A stretch of 64,000 nt of DNA from Phyllostachys edulis (GCA_036346405.1 CM070561.1:34761958-34825957); one strand, 5' to 3'. Counted from the stretch's first letter, positions 1 through 10,971 are shown. The notes: a model not told the origin generated them from the letters alone. Made by a program: numbers and translations.

Positions 1-149
1 GTCTTTCCTTAGTAATTTATGTAAATAGTAGGGAACGATTTTGTTCCCTAGTTTTTTTTACCTCACCCCAGGGATAGATACTTTCCTTTGGATTACAATT
101 CCACTATTAGAGAACGTTTTAAACTGTAGGAAAAACGGGGATTTCTAGT

Positions 150-960
150 AGTGTCCTTAGGTACCTTAGGGGTACAACTGATCTTGGACTCTTTTGTCCC
201 AGTGATCAATATATAAAGTTGAAGGGTTACTCAGACGCTGGCTATCTTTATGATCACCACAATGCCATGTCACAGACTGGATACGTCTTTCTAAGTGGTT
301 CTATAGCTATAACTCAAAGATATATAAAACAATCGATTGTTGCTATATCAACTAATCATGTTGAGATCATTGCACTATATGAGACAGGTCGAGAGTGCAT
401 ATGGCTTAGAAGACTAATTCACCATATCCAAGAGTCTTGTGGTGTAGAGGTGGATAAAACTCCTACAGTCCTCCATAAGGATAATGTAGCTTGTATTGCA
501 CAAATGAAGAATAGCTATGTCAAGACGTATATGACAAAGCATATACTCCCTAACATTTCAACCGATATGAGCAGCAGGAAAATGGGAATATAAAAATATA
601 GAAAATCCAATGAAGTGAGAAACTTGCGGATTTGTTTACTAAGGCCTTGCTAGGACCAAGTTTTGATAAACTTGTCCATTGTATTGGTATGAGAAGACAC
701 AAAGAGTTGTTGTCTTCAGGGAGAGATATATGATCTTCATATGTGTTCATCATTAGATGAATAGATGTTGTACTCTTTTTCCCTTATTTGAGTTTTGTCC
801 CAATGGGCTTTCTCATTCGATGGTTTTCAATGAGGTAGCATGTACAATGGCAAGAATGCAAGCTATGTACTCTTTTCTTCTTACCATTTTTTCACTAGGT
901 TTTCGGAAGAATATTTTAATGTGGCATGAGCATGATGTAGGCAAAGTGTCCAAGGGGGAG
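150..960 (+). pseudogene. 3' end of a Ty1/copia pol (RNase H) plus 3' untranslated region
   Basis: The reading frame from about 150 to 593 encodes the last part of a copia polyprotein. It opens with the YLRGTTDLG stretch that ends the reverse transcriptase connection, then RNase H signatures (GYSDAGY, SQTGYVF, an AEII-like VEIIALYE, and DNVACIAQMK). A stop at 591 interrupts the frame. The usual ADLFTKALL and GMRRH tail can still be read at about 625-700 in another frame, so the element is broken by a frameshift. From 700 to 960 lies the 3' untranslated region, ending in a polypurine tract (CAAGGGGGAG) directly before the LTR. The 5' part of the element is absent or lies left of the window. 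Bases 1-149 show nothing I can assign. This is a dead fragment; the copia assignment is secure, the lineage is not. Confidence 0.85.
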
Positions 961-1272
961 TGTTGTATATTGATCAGTTTCGAGGCCCGATTATGTGTAG
1001 ACACTTTACCTAAACAAAAGCTCATTAGAGGGGTTATCAGCCCACAATACCCATTAGTTTGTTTAGTCCCATATTGCTTATTCATGCATGAAGGGGGACC
1101 CTCTCCCCCTATATAAAGGTGGGCAGGGGCTCTCATTGTACATACAAGCCTATGGACAAAGAGATCAGTAAAGAGAGAGGGCTGAGACTACATCCTTGTG
1201 TTCTTGTCTATTATTTATTATTTGCGAGTTGAGAGTTTTGTTCATCGACAACGCGACCTCGAATATACAACA
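961..1272 (+). repeat. 3' LTR of the copia fragment
   Basis: The LTR begins TGTTGTATATT immediately after the polypurine tract and ends AATATACAACA. These ends form a perfect 11-bp inverted repeat and give a 312-bp LTR. Its partner 5' LTR is outside the window or deleted, so no target-site duplication can be checked. The short size fits small copia LTRs. Confidence 0.8.
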
Positions 1273-1347
1273 TAGAGCACAAGGACTCACTTGAGCAATG
1301 GGGGCCACGTTAGAATATTCAGAACCCTGTGGAGAGACCAACTCCAC

Positions 1348-2030
1348 TTATTTAATCGGATTTGCTATTTCACAGGTGCCTGAAATTTTATGAAATCACA
1401 GTCGATTTTCTGACATTCGGATCAGCGTGGAGATTTGTACTCCGACGAGGTCGTGTTCCTCCTCTCCAGTGCCTGGCCGCGGCGGCGACGGTGGCTAGTG
1501 GATTAGAGTTAGGGTTCGGGTTCACCGGTGCCCCGAGCTTAAAGGAAGTTGGTAGCGGCGACGGGCGGTGGCAACGGTGGTGGCATTGCGCCGAGGCGGC
1601 GGCGGCGTGCTTAACGCGGTCGAGGCGAGGGCGGTGGGCGGGATCGACGGGGGGTGATGACGACCGAAGTGGTTAGGAGGCAGCGTGGGGGATCTAGTTG
1701 GCCGGAGAGGACGAAGAAGGGTGGCGGCGGTGGCGACGAGAATGGGAGGCTGGGCGGACGAGGAGGGGCGGGGTGGTTGGAGGAGGAAGCGGCTCGAAAG
1801 GACCTCGCCGGTGGGCATCACCGACGCTAGTGATGTGGTGGGAGGTGGCACGGGGGTGATACTAGGGGCGGCGGCTGCCGGGTGTGGGGTGAATTAGGTT
1901 TAGGGTTAGGTTGTGGTGAGTTATATAGGTGAGAGGGGGAGAGCTGTGAGCTACGTAATCTTGATCTAACGGTCGAAAAAGTGAATGTGAATTCACGAAT
2001 TTTCAGGCGACTGTGAAATCCTTATTTAAT
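1348..2030. mobile_element. Mutator-like (Pack-MULE-like) non-autonomous DNA transposon
   Basis: The direct repeat CTTATTTAAT occurs at 1347-1356 and 2021-2030 and fits the 9-10 bp target duplication of Mutator-like elements. The ends inside it are inverted: ATTTCACAGGTGCCTGAAA near 1367 pairs with the complement of TTTCAGGCGACTGTGAAAT near 2001-2019. The left end carries a few extra bases, so the exact terminus is uncertain. The interior (about 1430-1900) is strongly GC-rich, unlike the flanks. On the minus strand it resembles the start of a plant gene: a TATA-like CTATATAA near 1921-1928, telo-box-like AACCCTAA motifs near 1891-1912, then proline/serine-rich open frames. This is typical of captured gene 5' ends in grass Pack-MULEs. 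No transposase is present. The element lies 85 bp after the copia LTR and about 220 bp downstream of the CAD stop codon. Confidence 0.65.
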
Positions 2031-2237
2031 TACTTGCGCATCAAAAGATCAAACTATCGAAAGCCACAACATTACACATGAAGTTACGACTTACCAACAA
2101 GCCGCTAAATCTGCAGGTACCTAGTTACATGAAGTTATCACTTATCGATGATTCTTAGACAGGTACGTAGTTACTGAGAGCTCTACTAAATCTGCACGCA
2201 TTCACAGAAGCAAACGCAACCATCAGGTATCAACGGT
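2031..2237 (-). other. 3' flank / probable 3' UTR of the CAD-family gene
   Basis: This is non-coding DNA between the CAD stop codon and the Pack-MULE-like element. It contains imperfect internal duplications: CATGAAGTTA at about 2078 and 2131, GGTAC(C/G)TAGTTAC at about 2116 and 2162, and CTAAATCTGCA at about 2104 and 2187. Part of it is probably transcribed as the 3' UTR. No canonical polyadenylation signal stands out. Confidence 0.4.
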
Positions 2238-4147
2238 CTAGGCGGTGGAACCGAGGCTGCCGGCGACGTCGATGACGAAGCGGTAGCGGACGTCGTTTTT
2301 CTCGAGCCGCTCGAGCGCCGTGTTGACGTAGTCCATCTTGATCACCTCCACCTCCGCGGTGATGCCGTGCTCCCCGGCGAAGTTCAGCATGGCCTGGCAG
2401 TCCCTGATGCCGCCGACGCAGTTCCCGGCGATGCCCTTCCCGCCCGGCACGATGGCGTAGGCCGGCAGCTCGAGCGGCTTGGTCGGCCCTCCCACGAACA
2501 CCATCTGCCCCATCGGCTTCATCAGCGCGAATAGCGGTGCGATCGGGTGCCACGCCGAGACCGTGTCGATGATGCCGTCCATCGTGCCGACGGCCGCCTG
2601 CGTCGAAGAAACCCCTCGTTTGCGTTAGCCAGTGGCCATGGCACTAGGGCGCGTCGGTGACATTGGCAAGATGCGATGTTACCTTCATCTGCTCGGGGTC
2701 ACGGCTGACCAAGAATTCGTCGGCGCCGAGGTGCTCGAGCGCCTCCTGCCGCTTGCCTGGCGACGTGCTAATGACGGTGACCTTCATGCCGAACGCCTTG
2801 CCAAACTTGACGGCGACGTGACCGAGCCCCCCGAGGCCGACGACGCCCAGGTGCTTCCCGGGCTCGTTCAGGCCGTAGTGCATCATCGGGCTGTACACCG
2901 TGACGCCGGCGCAGAGCAGCGGCGCCGCCTTGTCCAGCGGCAGGCCATCCGGGACGCGGACCACGTAGTCCTGGTTCACGACCATGACGTCGGAGAAGCC
3001 CCCCTGGGTGACCGCGCCGCCGTGGTCGTGGTCGACGCCGTTGCTCGTGAGCACCATCCTGGAGCAGTACTGCTCGTACCCCTTCCCGCAGCACTCGCAG
3101 GAGCGGCACGACCCGACGAAGTACCCCACGCCCACCGTGTCGCCGGCCTTGAACTTCTTGACGCCGCTGCCGACGTCGCCCACGACGCCGAGGATCTCGT
3201 GCCTGCGCCAACGGGGAAAAAGACGCCATTGCCACCCATTGCTTGGCTCCATTAATTCTTGCCTTTAATTTGTACTACACATATCTTTTGCTACGCTATG
3301 TTTGCATCCATTAATTGTTGATTAATTGATTACCCGGGAACAACGGGGTACAGAGCGTTGCCCCAGTCGTTCTTGATGATGTGGAGGTCAGTGTGGCAGA
3401 TCCCACAGTAGAGCACCTTGATCGTGACATCGTCGTCTTTCTGAGACCTGACAAATTGTAATCAGCAGATAGGATTCCATCAACTGACATAAGATGAAGA
3501 AAGGAAAGGACCACAAGAGTATCTCATTCTGCTAAGTGCTGAGAAGGCACTCTGAACTGTGAACAATTCATATGCTAAATGAATTTCTCCAACAGATTCT
3601 AAATTCAGTAGAATCCACGAGTGACAGTTAGATGAAAACATCAAATTTAACCCTTTTGGATAAGTGTGTTGACTTTTAGTCTTTTTTTTTCAGGCTCCAA
3701 CTGTAAAACAAAATATCTCATGTAAGCCTCTGAATTCTGATTCCTTCGGTGTTACCTAAAAAAAGTTTATTAATGCATAAATCCGAAACTGCGATATACT
3801 GTTATGACTTACGACAGCTAAAGTAGCTTTAGTTCCTTTCAGTCTTGACAAAAAAAAACTAAATCTAGGCCATCTAGCCCTCTTCTAGGAACTGAAACTC
3901 GTCAGACAACTAGAAATTAATTAACAAGAAAACATCTGAAAAAGCACAGGGGAAATCATAGGCATCTTGTCACAGCAAGAACGCGGCAGTAGTGCACATG
4001 GGAAAGAAGAGTGCGACACAGTGCAGGGATGGTAAATTGCTGATAACGAGAAGACATTTACACTCACCTTCTCGAGAAGTTGTAAGGGGAGAGGGCACCG
4101 GACGAATCCCTTGCCGCCCAGCCGAGCGCCGCCTTGCCTTGCTCCAT
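2238..4147 (-). CDS. Cinnamyl-alcohol-dehydrogenase-family protein (CAD-like), four exons
   Basis: A zinc-dependent medium-chain alcohol dehydrogenase of the CAD family, which reduces aldehydes (cinnamaldehydes or related substrates) with NADPH in the cytosol. Exons on the minus strand are 4147-4068, 3447-3334, 3202-2683 and 2597-2238. All introns are GT-AG and the joined frame is open for 357 codons, the usual family length. The protein starts MEQGKAALGWAARD. It has the catalytic-zinc motif YCGICHTDLH, GHE at the exon 2/3 junction, the four-cysteine structural zinc loop (SCRSCECCGKGYEQYC), LCAGVTVYSP, the dinucleotide fold GLGGLGHVAVK, and the C-terminal RYRFVIDVAGSLG. The tryptophan that follows the zinc loop in lignin-type CADs (the IWSYN-like motif) is replaced by a VLTSN-like stretch. 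It is therefore more likely a CAD-like or mannitol-dehydrogenase-like paralogue than the main lignin CAD. It is the only intact host gene in the window. Confidence 0.93.
3448..4067 (-). other. Intron 1 of the CAD-family gene
   Basis: A 620-bp AT-rich intron between exon 1 (ending AGAAG) and exon 2 (starting GTCTCAG). The donor is GTGAGTG and the acceptor TTTGTCAG. I see no nested transposon or coding remnant in it. Introns 2 (3203-3333) and 3 (2598-2682) are short and also obey GT-AG. Confidence 0.85.
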
Positions 4148-4394
4148 CTCCTGCTCCCCCTACTTCGCCCTTGCTTTGCGCAGTTGCAGAGCTCTTGAGG
4201 GCGAGGTTATGGCAGCACTGCTACTTGCGAGTTTCTTGGGCTCACTGAATAAGGGAGTACCAGGTCCACAGGGGGAGAATGACGAGGGAAGAAATGAGCT
4301 GTAGATGCGAAAATGATGTGACATAACTGCTCCACACCTAAGAGTCCTATGGGCATACTTAAAAGAAGGATAATATAGCATACTATAAAATAAG
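4148..4394 (-). promoter_or_regulatory. CAD-family gene 5' region with TATA-like box, cut short by a copia insertion
   Basis: This is the only host-derived sequence between the CAD start codon and the copia element. On the minus strand a TATA-like GCTATATTATCC lies near 4369-4380, about 225 bp upstream of ATG. The pyrimidine-rich stretch nearer the ATG could be the 5' UTR. The retrotransposon begins at 4395, only about 15 bp beyond the TATA-like box, so any upstream regulatory elements have been displaced by over 3 kb. The promoter call rests on position and the TATA-like motif alone. Confidence 0.45.
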
Positions 4395-4628
4395 TGTTGA
4401 AAAACCGTCGCTGACGAGTTCAGTCCAATAGATCACCCCATAGACAAAGTCAAATCGCACACAAGCACACAAGTACAAAAAGTCAAAATGAACACAGAGA
4501 TGGGGGAACTCCTTCTCTCTTTATTTCTTCTTTGGTCAACAGTACGTACAAAGGATTGGGACCCCCTATATATAGACTAAAGGAATGAGAAGCTCATATG
4601 GGCCAAGACTGCATGGCCCAGGCTCATC
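4395..4628 (-). repeat. 3' LTR of the 4.4-7.5 kb copia element (distal end lost)
   Basis: Begins TGTTGAAAAACC next to the duplicated ATAAG and matches the right LTR up to about 4628, where homology stops before the expected terminal CCCAACA. The interior-side end of this LTR was probably removed together with most of pol by a deletion. Bases 4629-5100 show no recognisable domain. Confidence 0.65.
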
Positions 4629-5119
4629 GGGAGTATAATTGTGGCCCTTTCTGAGCTTATTATACAAGCATCGCTGTCCGTGATTGTCGTAAGACTACCA
4701 GCATTCTTGCTGATCGACTGAAAGAATTTCGTCTTTCTCAAGATGGTATTAATTGTGCCGCTATCAACTAAGCACACTTCCTCCATGAGGCGTCACACGC
4801 GTTCTAATATAAAATACTTTATTAATATGTAGTAGGAAGCAATCAACACATAAATAAAATACTTCAAATATCATAACATATCATGCTATTATTAATTGAA
4901 TAAATGAATGAATTAAATAATATCATCCAACCATCACGAGAAATAAATTGTTTAAGGCTCTACACAAGCATACAAACATCATCCATTTAAAAGTATAACT
5001 TATTCCATCTACACCCAAAATAAATGACATTTAAAGTCTAAGTGCTCTTCCTGTGAAATCATGGCGTAATGCATTACAATATCAAGGGTCTGGTGCTAGA
5101 GCGGAGTCCACCTCCATCG

Positions 5120-6039
5120 GTAGGCAACCGTCATGAGTCCTCCCTCAAGAAAGGCAAAGTGGGCTTCATGCTGCCCTTTGCCGTCCTTCTTCTGTTTGGC
5201 CTTAAAAGCATCAATGACATGTTGCGGTTCTACACAGATCAATGACCAGTGCCCCTACTTGCCACACTTGTAGTAGGTTTGGTCTTGTTGACCATAGGGT
5301 TTGTCGTTCCGCTTTGGCTTGTTGGCCTTCTTTTTCTGTGGAGCATTTGGCTTGCCTTTTTAGGCTGCGGCCTTGCCCTTCCTTCCCATTTTCTTCATTA
5401 TAGGCTTTCACACCTTGAAGCTCCCAGTGTTGGCTTCACGGCTAGCGGAGCTCCTAGGTGGCTAGGCGGTGAAATTCTTGCAAAGAACGTCATCCTGAGC
5501 CTCTACAACCTACATAATATCAATCAATTTGGCATACTCCTTGTAGCTGTCTTGACGATAGTTGCGCACAGATTGCACTGCACTGGGGTGGAAGGTGGAG
5601 AGGGTCTTCTCAATCTTTTGCTCATCTGTGACTTGCCTACCACAGAGTTGAAGATTGGTACAGATTCTATGCAGAGCAGAATTGTACTCCACAACCGTCT
5701 TGAAGTCAGCAAACCTCAGTCGGTTCATTCCTGCTCTGCTTAAGGAAGAATGGTGTACTTTAGCTTCTCGAACCACTTCTTTAGTGCAGTCCACAAGGCT
5801 AGCTCGCTCTTCTCTGCCACGTACTCACTCTTGAGTGTGAGGCAGAGGTGATGCCTGAGAAAGTGAAGTACCTGATCATTTTCCTCAAGGGTGGGTTTGG
5901 CATCCTTCGATGCACCAATCCCATTGGCAACGTAGAGCTTCTTGGCTCCAAGTACAATCTCAACATCGGAAGCCCAAGTCAAGTAGTTTTGGTCGTGCTG
6001 GGCTAGCTCATCGAACTCTCGGTTCGTGATGCCTGTCAT
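5120..6039 (-). pseudogene. Copia gag (UBN2-type) with degenerate zinc knuckle
   Basis: From 6039 leftwards the frame starts MTGITNREFDEL and continues through gag motifs (LTWASDVEIVLGAKKLY, ENDQVLHFLRHH, ELALWTALKKWF). A frameshift near 5740 moves it to another frame (LRFADFKTVVEYNSALHRI, EKTLSTFHPS). Near 5211-5290 a CCHC-like knuckle is visible (YKCGK, then GHWSLIC), but a stop codon lies inside it. Gag of this type forms the virus-like particle around the retrotransposon RNA. The ATG is preceded by an AG and a pyrimidine-poor stretch, so a spliced leader is possible but unproven. Several stops and frameshifts make it non-functional. Confidence 0.8.
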
Positions 6040-7292
6040 CTACATGTACATATAAGAAATACATAAATTTACTGTAGGTAAAAAAGCATGAAATAAATTC
6101 GATAATGGTACAAAATATTCTCGTAATGTTCCAGAATTTTCTACGCATTTTTTCTATATTTTTACTGCTAAATTCAGTGATCAAAGGCAATTTAACCAAT
6201 TACGATTAATCAAAACAGTAAATAAATACATAAAAGCATAGAAAATAATAACAACAGTGCTAAACATGTTTCAAATGCTAAAAATGATTCAAAATTTGAA
6301 TTCCCGAGGCCCTTTTATGCTAAAATATAAATTTTCAGTGAATTCTGCAATTTTTTAGGTTTAAACCACAAATTTTCAGTTCTAAGAAAATTTTCCACGT
6401 AATTTTTCAAATTTCGAGGGCCTATTTGAAAATTTTAGGATTTTTCTTTTCCGGAATTTCTTGGGCTGGGCCCATTTTCTTGGCCCATTACCGGCCCAAA
6501 TCGGCCTGTTCAAAACCGGCATAGGGGAGGGGATAGGGTTTCCCCTCCCTGTTCCCTAATGTTGGCGGTGGCTCCACATCGGGCAAGTGCATGCATGATG
6601 AGGGCGCCAGTGGTGTGGCTAGAGGCGGTGTGGTAGGGCGCTGCGTGGCCGTGTCGGGCGTAGGCCGTCTGCAAGGCCCACTGCGCGCGTGAAGCGTCTG
6701 CGAGGAGGTGATGGCGGTGTCGCGACGTGTCGCGGGAGGCCGTCATGGGTAGAGTGGTGGCACGCCTTGTGCGGAGGTCAAGGTGGCTCGCGACCGACAG
6801 AGGTGGTGGCTTCCGACAGCGGTGGTGGCTTCAGGCGCTGCATGGCTTTGGCGTAGTGGCGGCTTCAAGTGCGCGGCACGGCATGGCGGCTTCAAATGCG
6901 CTGCAACCAAATAAGGCTTGGCTTCAAGTCTTGACGGCGGTCGTCGGCCGAAGCCAGAGTACGTACGGGTTCGATGGCACGACTATAGGCCAACACGCAA
7001 GACAAAGCGCCGACGCCTGCTTTGCCGCTTTTTTTTCTTGCTCACTGTTCATTCGATCTACAGTGCAATCAACATCTACCCTTTCATGCACTCTACTGAT
7101 CAGCTTAGTCGGCGACTTCAAGACGGCTAGTGGTAGATTAAGGCAGATTTGTACCGTAGGACATAATCTAGAAAGCAAAAACTTGTGGAATTGAAAACAA
7201 TCTAGAAAATGCGATTCAATTTACGAGTGTCATGCTTCGACGCTTACCTTCTCAATCCGTATAGGTCGGAGAGCATAGTCGTGCTGATAACG

Positions 7293-7537
7293 TATTGAGT
7301 AACCATCGCTGGCCAGTTCAATCCGATCAATCACCTCGTAGACGAAGTCGAATCGCACACAAGCACGCAAGTATAGAAAGTAAAAATGAACATAGAGATA
7401 CGGGAACTCCTTCTTTCTCTTTATTTCTTCTCTGAAAGACGGTACATACAAATTATTAAGATCCCCAATATATAGACTAAAGGGATGAGTAACCCACATG
7501 AGCTAAGGCTGCACGGTCCAGGCCATGTTTCCCAACA
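7293..7537 (-). repeat. 5' LTR of the 4.4-7.5 kb copia element
   Basis: On the minus strand it runs from TGTTGGGAAACATGG (7537) to ...TCAATA (7293), 245 bp. It aligns with the left copy from 4395 through shared blocks such as CGCACACAAGCAC, GGGAACTCCTTCT and ATATATAGACTAAA. Immediately inside the LTR lies CGTTATCAGCACGA on the minus strand, a primer-binding-site-like sequence seen in several plant copia elements. Confidence 0.75.
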
Positions 7538-7542
7538 ATAAG

Positions 7543-7645
7543 CACCTTACATCCGGCGCTTGGTTGGTGGGCTATCGAACACGTGACCTCAACAACTGTA
7601 CTTAACTAACTGTTTTACCACCACTCTACAAGGTCTTTCACTATT
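7543..7645 (-). repeat. Possible tRNA-derived SINE-like fragment
   Basis: On the minus strand, GTAGAGTGGTGGTAA followed about 35 bp later by GAGGTCACGTGTTCGAT resembles the A and B boxes of RNA polymerase III promoters in plant tRNA-derived SINEs. The spacing is plausible, but no defined ends or target duplication are visible and a T-tract at about 7726-7740 is separated from it. Treat it as a weak hint only. Confidence 0.25.
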
Positions 7646-9452
7646 TCTACGAGTCTCCTGCTAGATTTTTCAGTAGCCTCGTAGAGGATTGATGGGGTAG
7701 ATAAGGTAAGCTTGCTCTGTACTCTTTTTTTTTTTTTTTGTATTTGATTGAAGGGACTGTTACCGGGAAGGCGGGAATCGAGGCCTCCAATCCCACCAAC
7801 CTAATCACAAGAGATAATGTGCTTAAAAACTTACACTTTGACAAACAAGCTGAAAATGGAACTTACTGTTCGCTAGTTAAACTTAATCTTCACGCAAATT
7901 AGTCAATTTTCACGGATGCAGAGTACCTTGCAGAGAGAGAGAGAAGAAGAATATAGAGTGGAACCGCACATGTGAGTGAAACTATTGTGCTCACTGATCA
8001 CGTTGGATGAGAAGGGGTCCTAGGCTCTACCAAAGCAGACGAAAACAAAGGACGATGGGGCCGCACCATGTCTCAACAAAGCCAAAACAAAGCAAAAGCG
8101 ACTGACGGTAAGGCGGTCGCATATAATGGCCTAATGGGTGACACACGACTTGATATTTCTTCAGTGTTTGTGGCTATGCTTCGCCGACAGTTGCATCTGA
8201 TGTCACGTATCAACCACAGGGCTTTCGACGTCCATGTCATGGCATGAACCAAGTTCTTATCGAGGGACAAACCCTCAACCAGAAAGTGGCATGTATATTT
8301 TTATGCTTGGATTTGCAATTTTATCAATCAGATGTTTTCACAAGACAATTAGTCCATTTGAAACCTTATAATTTTAGTTGAGATTCGTACTCCGACGATG
8401 ACTCTAACGGGTTCATCTCCAATTAGGATTTCATAATTAACTATGCCGTCCAATACTCCGACCTTGGATTTCACATGATGGCGTGCGGCCAGTCGTAGTG
8501 TGGCAAGGCAACAGAGATGCTACGGCACCACGAAGGCAGCGATGGAGGCGATCGGCACCGCTGTAGGTGACAACAAAGAGATGACAGGCTAGGAGGTGAG
8601 CACAAATCTGAAGGAAAATTATATCGTACAGTACCATTCTTGGATTTGCTCTTGGTTAATCTAGAGAGGACAGAAATGGCAGTCTTGCTAGTAGTATGTA
8701 CAAATGAGGCCCATTCTGTGTAGGCTCTTCCTAGTGATGCGGTAAGGAAAGGCCCATTCTATTTGGGCTTTTATTCTTTTCATTTTTTTTTTGAAAAATT
8801 GCATAAACTTCCCGCTGTCACTCTGATTTCGAAAAAAAACTCACAGTTTATTCCGTGTTATTTACATCCTACAAATTCCCTCGACTTGGAAATGTAAAAC
8901 GTTTTAAAAAAACGGTGGATAAATAATAGTTGCTATGTATGGTCTCATGCTTATTTCCTTGCTACTGTGTCATGCTCTTATTTTCGTATTAGAGGTAAGG
9001 AAACAAGAGCAATGAGATAGAAGGTAAAGAAAATAAGATTTTAGTAAAAATACTCTTCAAAAAATGTTTGGTAAGAATTATAAGCACTAACATGTGCAGG
9101 CACGTATATCCGTAACTATTTCTTTAAACTTTCAATGTTTTCCAACAAAATTAGTGGATCAAGTAAAGCATGAGGTATTTTGCAAATGGAAGGAACTTAT
9201 GGGGGGACGCAATTGCAACAAAATAAGTTGAATACTTATATGTGTGTTTTTGTAATTATTTCTGACTTGTATGGCCTTTTCTCAATTATCTCTTTTTTAG
9301 GAGGTTTCAAGCTCTTATTCTTGTGTGTTTTATTCCGTTGATATGGTTATAACATAGATGTCACCAAACCGTGCATCATTTTTTTAACATCATAATCAAC
9401 ACCAAATAATGATTCACTGACGTTTACCGGAGGGCCTTAGGATATCACTCCC
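7646..9452. other. Intergenic DNA without recognisable genes
   Basis: About 1.8 kb with only short, unsupported open frames. It has a T-run at 7726-7740, a GA-rich patch near 7931-7950 and A/T-runs near 8780-8910. The sequence GAGATTCGTACTCCGACGA near 8381 recurs, with one change, inside the Pack-MULE-like element near 1429, so an eroded relative of that transposon may lie here. I could not find its ends. Confidence 0.4.
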
Positions 9453-9829
9453 TAAGGCTGCTCCCAGTGCTCCACCCTGGTTGATATCTTAAGTCTGTCA
9501 TGTAGGCAAAATGATAATGTGGCACTATAGTTAATGAAGAGAGAGGGTACTCTAGTATCTAATCTAGATACCAGTTCAGTCTCGAAATCCAACGCATACA
9601 ATTTATTGTGATCGATCCTGTACATTGGGAAGATTATGCATGCATTGCTTTAGTACATGCCACAAATAAGCCACAATGCTCAAATACTAGTAAAGGTCAT
9701 ACATGTAATTAAATGAAACAGCCTAAGATACTACACCATAAGAAACAATGCATTGGAAAGATAGTATCCTAACACTCGTCATGCACTAAAGAAACTGCAC
9801 TAAGATACTGCCCATTGGGAGCAGCCTAA
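9453..9829. mobile_element. Tourist-like MITE
   Basis: The terminal inverted repeats are GGCTGCTCCCAGTG (9456-9469) and CATTGGGAGCAGCC (9813-9826). TAA stands directly outside both ends (9453-9455 and 9827-9829). The 371-bp length, non-coding interior and TAA duplication fit PIF/Harbinger-derived Tourist-like MITEs, which move using a transposase supplied elsewhere. Confidence 0.8.
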
Positions 9830-10116
9830 GTTGCCTTGCAGAAGGGTCTTGCGGCACGATGTCCCTTAAAGCTCCAGTCTCACCAGTGACTAGAGCCTCG
9901 GTAGAAGGGTCTTGCGGGGACTTCAGTGACCCAGCTGGCGCGGGGTGCGATCGGACTAACTTTGGTCTCAGGGGAGGACTCGTGCCTTCTACTTCGGTGA
10001 CCCTCCAGGAAGACGAAGTCTTGGACGACACGACTGTTTAAATTAAGGAGGCTTCGGTCCATCCTTTATCAATAATTTTAAAAAAAAATCCAAAGCCCCG
10101 CTCATGTATGACTGCA
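9830..10116. other. Unassigned spacer between MITE and copia LTR
   Basis: A GC-richer stretch in which AGAAGGGTCTTGCGG is repeated (about 9840 and 9904). A 60-codon open frame at 9859-10041 has no motif I recognise. It may be part of an unrecognised repeat. Confidence 0.3.
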
Positions 10117-10971
10117 TGTGGGATACTTTAGTCCCATATTGCTAGCCAAGATAGAGAGACACCACCTTATAAGGTGGAGCATGTCTAACCTTGGTAAAGC
10201 AAGAGAAATGAGGAGAAAGAAGGACCACACGCGCGCACGCTCGCCAAGCCAGGCCAAGCTTCGCGGCCGCGCGATGTGCGCGTGAATGGTGCGGTTGTTC
10301 TAGGTTCAGACCTGTGTGATTACGAAACGAAAACGCTATGATTACGCGGCGAATTAATTGCGATTAATGATCCTTAATCTTATGGTGATTTCCTAATCTA
10401 CGAACGGTTTCTTTCTGCGGTCTTTTTAAATCTGAAGACGCTGCCTATCTTCTCGCTCCCACATTACGAAACACATATGTGCGAGAGAGAACCATTCTCG
10501 AGCGTTGTGCTGCTACAAGCTAGTCCGTCCCTGTGCCCGGCGTGCACCGGTAGTGGGGAGAGCAGGTCTCCAGAACCGTCGTCCTTGCGATCCTGTACGG
10601 GAGAGGTTGAATAAGGTTTTTGTGAAGCGACTCCGCGACTGCTCGCCGTTCCCTACATCATCTACATCACCCGTTCCCTGCATCGTCTACATCACCATCT
10701 TCCTCATCAGCGACATCCACTTCTTCATCGCTGAGACACTCTTCGCATCGCATCGGTAACATCTAATACTCTACACTTACTTCTAATTATCAGCATGAAT
10801 ATATACGTTCTGTTGTTCGTATTGCTTATCGTCCTAGTTCATCTTCTGGACATGTTTAGTACTCATGCTATTTCTATAGTCATGATTTATTTGCGGGATT
10901 ATATAATCACTAAAGTGCTAAATAATCTAATAATCCAAAAACCTTCTGATGAATTTGATAGGAACTCTGTG

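Larger units (their letters stand above)
4390..7542 (-). mobile_element. Deleted Ty1/copia retrotransposon in the CAD upstream region
   Basis: The element spans 4395-7537 and is flanked by the duplication ATAAG (4390-4394 and 7538-7542). Two diverged LTR copies in direct orientation bound a minus-strand interior that holds only gag sequence; protease, integrase and reverse transcriptase are missing. The left (3') LTR is recognisable at 4395 to about 4628, and the right (5') LTR is 7293-7537. Right-LTR ends are TGTTGGGAAAC and TCAATA; the left copy ends TCAACA. The strong LTR divergence indicates an old insertion. The stretch 6040-7292 (leader side) is AT-rich to about 6440 and GC-rich at 6500-6950, and has no convincing coding frame. 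Confidence 0.8.

Noticed and set aside
1500..1915. Telomere-like TTAGGG-type motifs
   Set aside because: Only isolated one- or two-unit telo-box-like motifs are present, with no array, so this is not interstitial telomeric DNA.
2632..3255. 207-codon plus-strand open frame across the CAD gene
   Set aside because: It is the antisense shadow of GC-rich CAD exon 3; the minus strand has the full enzyme motifs and valid splice sites.
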